A DNA stretch of 46,075 nucleotides. It comes from Gammaproteobacteria bacterium. GTDB taxonomy: Bacteria > Pseudomonadota > Gammaproteobacteria > Steroidobacterales > Steroidobacteraceae. The DNA lies in NCBI GenBank assembly GCA_003134045.1, contig PLAH01000077.1, positions 74,868-120,942 of the forward strand, read 5' to 3'. The notes below the pieces were generated by a model that did no database searches, was not told the origin of the DNA, and saw only the letters and a list, made by a program, of their open reading frames with translations. This document shows, piece after piece, positions 17,648 through 25,180 of the stretch (position 1 is the first letter of the stretch; each line of letters begins with the position of its first letter). The position numbers and the translations under genes are program-made.

Positions 17648-19138
17648 ATGACTCGACCCTTTCCATACCTGCTCGCCGCCGCCTGCATCGTGTCGGCTTG
17701 CGCGGTCGGCCCCAACTATCGCGCGCCCGCCGCGCCCTCGACTGCGGGGTTCGTACCGCCCGCCGCGCTGCCTTCCTCCACGGTGTCGGCGCCGATCGCC
17801 GGCGGCGAGGCGCAACGTTTCGTCGACGGCATGGACATTCCCGGACAGTGGTGGACGCTGTACCAATCGCCCGAACTGAACGCGCTCATCGAGCGCGCCC
17901 TCGCCCATAGCCCGACGCTGGAGTCGGCGCAGGCGGCCTTGCGGCAGGCGAACGAAACCACCGCTGCCGAACGCGGCAGCTTCTTCCCCAGCGTGTCGGG
18001 CAACTACCAAGCCGAGCGAGAGAAATCCTCCGGGGCGCAGTTCGGGCTGCCCACCGCCGGTTCGTTCCTCTACACATTGAACAGCGCTTCGGTGAACGTG
18101 TCGTACACGCTCGACGCCTTCGGCGGCATTCGGCGCCAGGTCGAATCCTTGCAGGCGCAGGCCGAATCCCAGCGATTTGCGCTCGAAGCAAGCTATCTGA
18201 GCCTCACCGCCAATATCGTCACGGCGGCGGTCGCGGAGGCGTCGCTGCGCGCGCAAATCGCCGCCACCGAGGACATCGCCCGCGCGCAGCAAACGCAGCT
18301 CGACATCACGCAGGCGCGGGTCAACGCGGGCGGCGCATCGCGCGCCGATGTCCTGCAACAGCAAGCCATCTTGCAGAGCACGCTCGCCACCCTGCCGCTG
18401 CTGCGCAGCCAGCTGGCGCAGCAGCGCAACCAGCTCGCGGCCTACACCGGCACGCTGCCGGCGGACTACGCGGGCGCGGAAATCCATCTCGACTCGTTGA
18501 CGCTGCCCGCCGATCTGCCCGTGAGCGTGCCCTCGGCATTCGTCGAGCAGCGCCCCGACGTGCGTCAGTACTCGGCGCTGCTGCATCAGGCCACCGCCCA
18601 GATCGGCGTCGCCACCGCCAACATGCTGCCGCAGCTCACCTTGACCGGCAGCTACGGCGGCGTCGCCACGAAATTCTCGGACGTCTTCAATTCGTCCTCC
18701 GTGGTGTGGAACTTGATCGGCGGCGTGACGCAGCCGATCTTCAAAGGTGGCCAATTGACGCATCAACGCCGTGCCGCCGTGGCCGCCGCGCAGGCAGCGG
18801 CCGCCAATTACCAAGCCACCGTCATCACGGCCTTCCAGAATGTCTCGAATACCTTGTACGCGCTGCAGGCCGACGCGGAGGCGCTGGCGGCGCAAACCAC
18901 CGCGGAGCGTTCGGCGGCGGAAAGCCTCACCTTGGTGCAGGCGCAGTACAAGAGCGGCGGCGCCAGCTACCTGCAGGTGCTGACGGCCGAGCAGACCGAA
19001 CAAAACGCGGCCGTGGCTCTGGTCAAGGCGCGCGCGCAACGCTTCGCCGATACCGCCGCGCTGTTTCAGGCGTTGGGCGGCGGCTGGTGGAACCGTACCG
19101 ATCTCACCGCCAATTCATCTGACAAGGGACAACCGTGA
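17648..19138 (+). CDS. NodT-family outer-membrane efflux lipoprotein (second RND system)
   Basis: A 496-residue outer-membrane channel. The signal peptide ends in a lipobox (AAACIVSAC, Cys about 18), followed by AVGPNYRAP, the usual start of the NodT/OprM mature chain. Two OEP repeats carry WWTLYQSPELNALIERALAH, VSYTLDAFGGIRRQVESLQA, EQRPDVRQYSALLHQATAQI and ALGGGWW at the end. It starts one base after the TetR stop, and its stop overlaps the adaptor GTG. The frame is open further upstream only through the TetR gene. Confidence 0.94.
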   Translation: MTRPFPYLLAAACIVSACAVGPNYRAPAAPSTAGFVPPAALPSSTVSAPIAGGEAQRFVDGMDIPGQWWTLYQSPELNALIERALAHSPTLESAQAALRQANETTAAERGSFFPSVSGNYQAEREKSSGAQFGLPTAGSFLYTLNSASVNVSYTLDAFGGIRRQVESLQAQAESQRFALEASYLSLTANIVTAAVAEASLRAQIAATEDIARAQQTQLDITQARVNAGGASRADVLQQQAILQSTLATLPLLRSQLAQQRNQLAAYTGTLPADYAGAEIHLDSLTLPADLPVSVPSAFVEQRPDVRQYSALLHQATAQIGVATANMLPQLTLTGSYGGVATKFSDVFNSSSVVWNLIGGVTQPIFKGGQLTHQRRAAVAAAQAAAANYQATVITAFQNVSNTLYALQADAEALAAQTTAERSAAESLTLVQAQYKSGGASYLQVLTAEQTEQNAAVALVKARAQRFADTAALFQALGGGWWNRTDLTANSSDKGQP

Positions 19139-20301
19139 GTACTATGGAAACTGGAACCGGCGACGACGGCCGGATGAGCGCGCGGCCGCGTGCCATGGTC
19201 AAACCGTTGGTGATCTTGTTCGTCGCTGTCGCGCTCGTCATGGGCGGCATCTACGGATGGCACCTGTTCGTGGCCAAGAAATTCATCGGGCCCATGTTGA
19301 AGGCCATGGCCACCGCGCCGCAGACGGTATCCACCGTCATCGCCGTCTCGACCCGCTGGCAGGCGCAGACGCAGGCGCTCGGCAGTCTGCGCGCCGTGCG
19401 CGGCGCCGATCTGGCCGCGCAGGCGGCGGGCGTGGTCGACAAGATCCACATCGAATCGGGCACCGACGTGGCCGCCGGCACGGTGCTGCTGACGCTGAAG
19501 CCGAACGACGATCCGGCCAAGCTCGCTCAATTGGAGGCCCAGGCGGAGCTCGCCGCCATCACCTACAAACGCGATCAGGAACAGCTGGCTGCGCAGGCCA
19601 TCAGCCAGGCCACCGTCGACGCGGATGCCTCGTCCTTGAAGTCGGCACGCGCCCAGGTGGCCGCACAGCAGGCGCTCATCGAAGAGAAGACGGTGCGGGC
19701 GCCCTTCGCCGGCCGGCTCGGCATCCGCCAAGTCGACGAAGGCCAGTATCTGGCGGCCGGCACCACGGTGGTGACACTGCAGGCGCCCGACCCGATCTAT
19801 ATCGACTACTACGTGCCGCAGCAGACCTTGAGTACGATGACCGTGGGAGAACCGGTGAGCGCGACCGTGGACACGTATCCGGGCGTCACGTTCTCGGGCA
19901 AGATCGTCTCGATCAATTCCAAAGTCGATACGGCGAGCCGCAACGTGCAGGCTCGAGCGTCGTTCGCCAATGCCGACCGGCGGCTGATTCCGGGCATGTA
20001 CGCCAACGTGCGCATCGACAACGGGGCCGCGACCCCGCAGATCACGCTGCCGCAGGCCGCCATTACCTACAATCCCTTCGGCGATACCGTCTACGTGGTG
20101 CAGAAAAACGGCACGGTGCTGCAGCGCTTCGTGCAGTTGGGCGATACGCGCGGCGATCAGGTGGCCGTGAAGAGCGGGGTCGCGGTCGGCGACGAAATCG
20201 TCACGGCGGGTCAGATGAAACTACGCAACGGTGCGGCCATCCACGTCAACAACCAAGTCGTTCCGAGCAACGACTTGAATCCGACGCCCCCCAACGAATA
20301 G
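19135..20301 (+). CDS. RND efflux periplasmic adaptor (second system)
   Basis: A 388-residue membrane fusion protein. It starts at a GTG that overlaps the upstream stop (GTGA). One N-terminal membrane helix (about residues 24-42) precedes a MexH/AcrA-like chain: lipoyl half (GVVDKIHIESGTDVAAGTVL), a short alpha-hairpin, the second lipoyl half (VRAPFAGRLGIRQVDEGQYL), the beta-barrel (DPIYIDYYVPQQTL) and membrane-proximal domain. There is no lipobox, so it is anchored by the helix. The permease follows after 18 bases. It would join the NodT channel and the permease into one pump. Confidence 0.93.
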   Translation: MSTMETGTGDDGRMSARPRAMVKPLVILFVAVALVMGGIYGWHLFVAKKFIGPMLKAMATAPQTVSTVIAVSTRWQAQTQALGSLRAVRGADLAAQAAGVVDKIHIESGTDVAAGTVLLTLKPNDDPAKLAQLEAQAELAAITYKRDQEQLAAQAISQATVDADASSLKSARAQVAAQQALIEEKTVRAPFAGRLGIRQVDEGQYLAAGTTVVTLQAPDPIYIDYYVPQQTLSTMTVGEPVSATVDTYPGVTFSGKIVSINSKVDTASRNVQARASFANADRRLIPGMYANVRIDNGAATPQITLPQAAITYNPFGDTVYVVQKNGTVLQRFVQLGDTRGDQVAVKSGVAVGDEIVTAGQMKLRNGAAIHVNNQVVPSNDLNPTPPNE

Positions 20302-20319
20302 CCTCGCGCGAGCCGCCCC

Positions 20320-23300
20320 ATGAATTTCACCGACCTGTTCATACGACGTCCGGTGCTGGCGAGCGTCGTCAGTCTCGTCATCCTGGTGGTGGGGCTGCGC
20401 TCATATGCCTCGCTGCAGGTCCTTGCCTACCCCAAGACCGAGAACGGCATCGTCACCGTCACCACGGCCTTTCCGGGCGCCGATCCGGATGCCATCGCGG
20501 GTTTCATCACCACGCCCATCGAGGCGGCCGTCGCGCAGGCGAACGGCATCGACTACATGACGTCGATCAGCCAAAGCAACACCAGCACGATTACGGTGAA
20601 TCTGCGCCAGAACTACGACACCTCGAAGGCCGCCGCCGAGATCAACATCAAGGTGAACTCGGTGCTGAACCAGCTGCCGATCGGCTCGCAACAACCGTCG
20701 ATCACCGTCAAGGTGGGTCAGACCACCGACGCGATGTACCTTGGCTTCTCCAGCCCCACTCTGGAACGCAACCAGGTGACCGACTACATCCAGCGCGTGG
20801 TCCAGCCCAAGCTGCAGGCGGTCCCGGGCGTGCAGACCGCGGAAATTCTCGGCGGCGAGTACTTTTCGCTGCGTGCGTGGCTCGACCCGCAGAAATTGTC
20901 GGCGTACGGCATGTCCGCCAGCGACGTATCCACGGCGCTCGCCGACAACGACTTCGTGTCCGCCGTGGGCAATACCAAGGGCCAGATGGTGCAGGTGACG
21001 CTGACCTCCACCACCAGCCTGCATAGCTTGAGCGAGTTCCGCAAACTCGTCGTCAAGCAGATCAACGGCACCAACATCCACTTGAGCGACGTGGGCACGG
21101 TCGAACTGGGCGCGGATTCCTACGAAGCGAACGTCGCGTTCGACGGCAAGCCCGGCGTGTTCGTCGGCATCCAGGTCGCGCCCAGCGCCAACCTGCTCAC
21201 CGTCATCAACGGCGTCAAAGCCGCCTTCCCCGAGATCCAGGCGCAGCTGCCGCAGGGCCTGAACGCCCTCGTGATTTACGATTCCACCGATTTCGTGAAC
21301 AGCTCGATCCGCGAGGTCGCGACCACGCTGGTCGAAGCACTGGTCATCGTCATGGTGGTGATTTTCGCGTTCTTGGGCTCGCCCCGCTCGGTCTTGATTC
21401 CCATCGTGGCCATCCCGCTGTCGCTGGTAGGCACCTTCGGCATCATGCTGATGCTCGGATTCTCGATCAATCTGCTGACGTTGCTGGCGCTGGTGCTGGC
21501 GATCGGCCTGGTCGTCGATGACGCCATCATCGTGGTCGAGAACGTGAACCGGCACCTCGAGGGCGGAATGTCGCCGCTCGCCTCGGCCAGCCTCGCGGCC
21601 CGCGAGCTCGCCGGTCCCATCGTCGCGATGACCGTGGTGCTGCTGGCCGTGTTCGTGCCCATCGGTTTTCAAGGCGGCCTGACCGGCGCACTGTTCGTCG
21701 AGTTCGCCTTCACGCTGGCGGCCGCGGTCACCGTGTCCGCCGTCGTCGCGCTGACCCTGTCGCCGATGATGTGCTCGCGCCTGCTGAGAGCGCATCGGCC
21801 GGACGGAAAGGATTGGGAAACGCGGCTCGTCAGGTTCATCGATGCGCGTTTCGAGAAGCTGTTGCACTGGTACCAGCGCAAGCTGGAACGCAGTCTCCGT
21901 TACACGCCGGTGACCGCGGTGTTCGTCGTGGTCGTCCTGGGCTGCATCTACTTCATGTACACGAGCGCGAAGAGCGAGCTTGCGCCGCAGGAAGATCAGG
22001 GTTTCGTGTTGATGCAGGCGACGTCCGCCCCGAATTCGACGCTGCAGGGAAAATCGATTTACGACAAGGCCGCCTTCGACATCGCCTCGGCCGCCGCCAA
22101 GCCGCAGCATGTGTTCCAGATCGACTCGCCGAGCCAGGTCATGATGGGACTGGCGCTGCCGCCGCTCGGGGAGCGCAAATTGGGGACAGATGCCATTCAG
22201 CAGCAGCTGCAACAGCAAATGTCCGCCATCGCGGGCCAGAAGATCGCCGTATTTCAACCGCCCTCGCTGCCCGGCGCGCTCGGCCTGCCCATCCAGTTCG
22301 CGATCAAGACCACCGAACCCCCGGCTCGCTTGAACGAAGTGTCGCAGGAATTTCTCGCCGAGGCCGTTAAAAGCGGGCTGTTCATGTTCATCGACACCGA
22401 CTTGAAGTTCGACCTGCCGCAGTCGGTCATCGAGATCGACCGCGACAAGACGGCGCAACTCGGGCTCACCATGACTCAAGTCGGCAATTCATTGGGATCG
22501 CTGCTGGGCGGCAACTACGTCAATTATTTCAACATGGACACGCGGTCGTACAAAGTGATACCGCAGGTCGAACGGCTGTCGCGGTTGAACGTGAATCAGC
22601 TGATGAACTATCCCGTGGCCAACATCGGCGGGGTGCCGGTGCTGCTCTCCACCATCGCGACCATCCGTACGGTCACCGTACCCGAGACCCTGGATCACTT
22701 CCAGCAATTGAGCGCGGCGACGCTGTCCGGGGTCATGTCGCCCGGTGTTTCGCTGGATGACGCGCTCAAGTATCTGCAGGATCTCGCCGCCCGCACCCTG
22801 CCGCAGGGGTATACCGTCGACTACGGCGGCCAGGGGCGCCAGTACGTCGCCGAGTCGGGCGGCATCATGGTGACCTTCGGCTTCGCCATCATCGTCGTGT
22901 TCCTGGCGCTGGCCGCCTTGTTCGAAAGTTTCCGCGACCCCGTGGTGATCTTGATCTCGGTGCCGCTGTCCATCGCCGGTGCCCTGATCTTCATCGCCTT
23001 AGGGATAGGCGGTGCCAGCGTGAACATCTACACCGAGGTGGGACTGGTGACCTTGATGGGCCTCATCAGCAAGCACGGCATTCTGATCGTCGAGGTAGCC
23101 AACACCGAACAGCAAACCGGCAAGAGCAAACTTGCCGCCATCGTTGCCGCGGCGAGCGCTCGGCTGCGTCCCATTTTGATGACCACCGCGGCCATGGTCC
23201 TCGGCGTCATACCGCTGGTGTTCGCGAGCGGCGCGGGTGCGGCATCGCGCTTCGCCATCGGCCTGGTCATCTCGACCGGCCTCGCCATCGGCACCGTGTT

Positions 23301-23397
23301 CACCTTGTTCGTCGTACCGGGCGTTTACATGCTGATTGGGGCCACCCATGTGCATGCGCCGAGTGAGGGAGCCCTTCCGATAGCGCAGCATCAGTAA
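20320..23397 (+). CDS. RND multidrug efflux permease (second system)
   Basis: A 1025-residue HAE1-type proton/drug antiporter resembling the MexI/MdtB-C branch. It begins MNFTDLFIRRPVLASVVSL, the typical start with TM1. The proton-relay Asp pair is Asp400-Asp401 in GLVVDDAIIVVEN, and a C-terminal half repeats the fold (TM10 region TLMGLISKHGILIVEVAN). The family's porter and docking regions are full length. It is last in the TetR-OMF-adaptor-permease operon; I see no clear intrinsic terminator after it. Confidence 0.95.
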   Translation: MNFTDLFIRRPVLASVVSLVILVVGLRSYASLQVLAYPKTENGIVTVTTAFPGADPDAIAGFITTPIEAAVAQANGIDYMTSISQSNTSTITVNLRQNYDTSKAAAEINIKVNSVLNQLPIGSQQPSITVKVGQTTDAMYLGFSSPTLERNQVTDYIQRVVQPKLQAVPGVQTAEILGGEYFSLRAWLDPQKLSAYGMSASDVSTALADNDFVSAVGNTKGQMVQVTLTSTTSLHSLSEFRKLVVKQINGTNIHLSDVGTVELGADSYEANVAFDGKPGVFVGIQVAPSANLLTVINGVKAAFPEIQAQLPQGLNALVIYDSTDFVNSSIREVATTLVEALVIVMVVIFAFLGSPRSVLIPIVAIPLSLVGTFGIMLMLGFSINLLTLLALVLAIGLVVDDAIIVVENVNRHLEGGMSPLASASLAARELAGPIVAMTVVLLAVFVPIGFQGGLTGALFVEFAFTLAAAVTVSAVVALTLSPMMCSRLLRAHRPDGKDWETRLVRFIDARFEKLLHWYQRKLERSLRYTPVTAVFVVVVLGCIYFMYTSAKSELAPQEDQGFVLMQATSAPNSTLQGKSIYDKAAFDIASAAAKPQHVFQIDSPSQVMMGLALPPLGERKLGTDAIQQQLQQQMSAIAGQKIAVFQPPSLPGALGLPIQFAIKTTEPPARLNEVSQEFLAEAVKSGLFMFIDTDLKFDLPQSVIEIDRDKTAQLGLTMTQVGNSLGSLLGGNYVNYFNMDTRSYKVIPQVERLSRLNVNQLMNYPVANIGGVPVLLSTIATIRTVTVPETLDHFQQLSAATLSGVMSPGVSLDDALKYLQDLAARTLPQGYTVDYGGQGRQYVAESGGIMVTFGFAIIVVFLALAALFESFRDPVVILISVPLSIAGALIFIALGIGGASVNIYTEVGLVTLMGLISKHGILIVEVANTEQQTGKSKLAAIVAAASARLRPILMTTAAMVLGVIPLVFASGAGAASRFAIGLVISTGLAIGTVFTLFVVPGVYMLIGATHVHAPSEGALPIAQHQ

Positions 23398-23476
23398 CAT
23401 CAAGTAGTTATCTGTTATTCCTCATGTCTTAGGTGAGACTGAAGCCGATCGAGGCTCGGCGCCGGCAAATTGCGCG

Positions 23477-23504
23477 TTGCGTTTTGTCGCTCGTCTTGTA
23501 TATT
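23477..23504 (+). promoter_or_regulatory. Promoter before the small unknown gene
   Basis: TTGCGT (23477-23482) and TATATT (23499-23504) are 16 bases apart, with a predicted start near 23511. This would produce a leader of about 50 bases that contains the hairpin described next. Confidence 0.45.
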
Positions 23505-23515
23505 CCGAGCTAGAT

Positions 23516-23556
23516 GCCTCGAAACCACTTTAAGGTTTCGCTCTTCCTCACGAGGC
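23516..23556 (+). promoter_or_regulatory. Leader hairpin that can hide the ribosome binding site
   Basis: GCCTCG (23516-23521) is perfectly complementary to CGAGGC (23551-23556), which contains the likely Shine-Dalgarno GAGG five bases before the ATG at 23561. Inside, CGAAACC (23520-23526) and GGTTTCG (23534-23540) form a second perfect stem that shares two bases with the outer one, so the two compete or stack. The arrangement would lower translation unless opened. Confidence 0.45.
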
Positions 23557-23560
23557 CTAC

Positions 23561-23920
23561 ATGATTAGTGCATGGGAAAGTTTACATTTCGCGACGCTGG
23601 AACTGGTTCGATCGACCTCGATCAAGCAGCGTTTGGTGGGCGCGTATCGAAAACACCTGGCCTCGCTCCCCCGAGATCAGCTGCCATCCGAAGTGCGCGA
23701 GACCTTCGCGCAGGTCATGGCGACGCTGGACTGCGTGCAGCCTTTGCGCGGCGAGGATGCGGTAGCCGCCTCGGTGCGTAAAATGTCGTTACAGGAGGCG
23801 GATGAGTGCTCCGCGCTCATCGTGGAGATCTATGGGGTCACCTGCCGGGCGCTGGTGAACTCGAACCGCTCCAGCGCGGCCGTCATCCAATTGCACGGGG
23901 CGGAACTCAATCGAGCTTGA
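23561..23920 (+). CDS. Small helical protein of unknown function
   Basis: A 119-residue soluble protein that I do not recognise. It starts MISAWESLHFATLELV and is predicted to be mostly helical, without signal peptide or membrane segment. It contains a charged middle (YRKHLASLPRDQLPSEVRET) and a conserved-looking KMSLQEADECSALIVEIYG. GAGG five bases before the ATG supports the start, and the upstream promoter and hairpin suggest its own regulation. Its 3' end overlaps the convergent TIR-like gene by 14 bases. Codon use is like the surrounding core genes, so it is probably a real gene. Confidence 0.72.
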   Translation: MISAWESLHFATLELVRSTSIKQRLVGAYRKHLASLPRDQLPSEVRETFAQVMATLDCVQPLRGEDAVAASVRKMSLQEADECSALIVEIYGVTCRALVNSNRSSAAVIQLHGAELNRA

Positions 23921-24362
23921 ATTCGATGGTGTCCCAGCGAGTGGTGTCCTCGTGGCGTGCCTGGCGCCGCAGGGCGTCGACCAGATCTCGTTCATTCCAA
24001 GCACAAACTTCGTCGGCTAAATCTTTGATTGCCTTAGGAAGAGACTCGGTGGAGCCGAAGTTCTCCATGGCGACGATGGGCCGCTCGGCCGCTTTGGCGA
24101 AATTCATCTGAAAGAGCACGAGTTCGGGCGCCCACTTGTAAACCGCCGGCAATACCACCACCACCTCGCAGGGCGCTATCTGCCGACGCAGGTCCTCGCG
24201 CTGGCTCTCCTTGTCGATCGGCCGCTTCGCGTGCGGCAGGCTGGAATTTTGATAATAAAAGGTGCCCGGCGCTTCGAGATACTCGAACAGCCGTGTGTAA
24301 TCTTCGTTCTCCTCCCAGGAGTGCGATACGAATAGACGGATCGGGTTGGCGCGGGACGGCAT
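23907..24362 (-). CDS. TIR-like (ThsB/DUF1863-type) domain protein
   Basis: A 151-residue single-domain protein. The first strand and loop IRLFVSHSWEENEDYTRLFE (residues 8-27) have the TIR-like pattern, followed by a DKESQREDLRRQIAPCEVVV helix-strand, YKWAPELVLFQMNFAKAAER with Trp77 and Glu80 in the place of the TIR NADase glutamate, and RPIVAMENFGS. Related proteins act as the sensor/enzyme ThsB in Thoeris defence or as toll-like effectors; other members have no known role. I chose the ATG at 24362, just before the domain. No ThsA-like partner is nearby. Composition is slightly AT-richer than its neighbours (24001-24120: 65 G/C of 120). Confidence 0.72.
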   Translation of the reverse strand: MPSRANPIRLFVSHSWEENEDYTRLFEYLEAPGTFYYQNSSLPHAKRPIDKESQREDLRRQIAPCEVVVVLPAVYKWAPELVLFQMNFAKAAERPIVAMENFGSTESLPKAIKDLADEVCAWNERDLVDALRRQARHEDTTRWDTIEFKLD

Positions 24363-24415
24363 GGCGCTAGTGTAGCTCGCCGATGAGCATGCGCGAAGGA
24401 CTGCACGTCGATACA

Positions 24416-25180
24416 ATGGATCAGGTGCGATTGCTGATCTACAACATCCGATACGCCACCGGCACCGGGCCCGCGTTCCATCTTCCCTTACCGGGTGCGG
24501 GATACCTGCGCTCCAACAAGCGGGTTCTGTCCCAGATCACCGACTTCATCCAGGGTCAGGATCCCGACGTGGTGGGGCTCATCGAAGTCGATACCGGTTC
24601 GATTCGTTCCGGGATGGTCAATCAGGCCGATTTCATCGCCAAGTCGCTCGGCCACTTCTCGACCTACGAATGCAAGTATGGCGTGTCCTCGGTCAATCAT
24701 TTGCTGCCCATCGTGCGCAAGCAGGCCAATGCGTTTCTGGCGGCGCCGCGCGTCCGCGGCGAGCGCTTCCATTATTTCGACACCGGCATCAAGCGCCTCA
24801 TCATCGAACTGGAACTGGACGACATCGCCATCTTCCTGGTGCACTTGTCCCTGAAGTACCGGCATCGCCAGTACCAGCTGCGCTATTTGTACGATCTGGT
24901 CCGCAAAACGACCAAACCCGTGATCGTCGCCGGCGACTTCAACACCTATTGGGGCGACCACGAACTGTACTTGTTCATGGAGGCCGCGGGGCTGCGCAAT
25001 GCCAATTCCCGCAGCCTGCCGTCCTATCCCAGCGGCAATCCGAGAAAAGAGCTGGATTTCATCTTGCACAGCTCGCAGATCGAGGTGAATCGTTTCGAGA
25101 TTCCGGCCGTGCGGTTCTCCGATCATCTGCCGCTGGTCTGCGATTTCACGATTCACGAGAGCGCCCGACAGGCGGCATGA
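24416..25180 (+). CDS. Endonuclease/exonuclease/phosphatase family protein
   Basis: A 254-residue member of the EEP superfamily of metal-dependent phosphoesterases. Visible catalytic motifs are LIYNIR (Asn10), GLIEVDTGS (metal-binding Glu57), IVAGDFNTYWGDHEL (Asp and Asn), LDFILHS and FSDHLPLVCDF near the C-terminus (Asp-His pair). There is no signal peptide, so it is probably cytoplasmic. Substrates in this superfamily range from DNA to phospholipids and nucleotides and cannot be told here. The start could also be the ATG at 24383; 24416 fits the domain start and leaves room for a promoter from the divergent TIR-like gene. Its stop overlaps the next start (ATGA). Confidence 0.85.
   Translation: MDQVRLLIYNIRYATGTGPAFHLPLPGAGYLRSNKRVLSQITDFIQGQDPDVVGLIEVDTGSIRSGMVNQADFIAKSLGHFSTYECKYGVSSVNHLLPIVRKQANAFLAAPRVRGERFHYFDTGIKRLIIELELDDIAIFLVHLSLKYRHRQYQLRYLYDLVRKTTKPVIVAGDFNTYWGDHELYLFMEAAGLRNANSRSLPSYPSGNPRKELDFILHSSQIEVNRFEIPAVRFSDHLPLVCDFTIHESARQAA

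Noticed and set aside
20401..22479. Long open frame (692 codons) antisense to the second RND permease
   Set aside because: Same composition signature of a shadow frame; the sense permease is full length and conserved.
23907..25180. Thoeris defence system
   Set aside because: Only a TIR-like protein is present. No ThsA-type NADase/SIR2 or SLOG protein is encoded nearby, so the system cannot be called.
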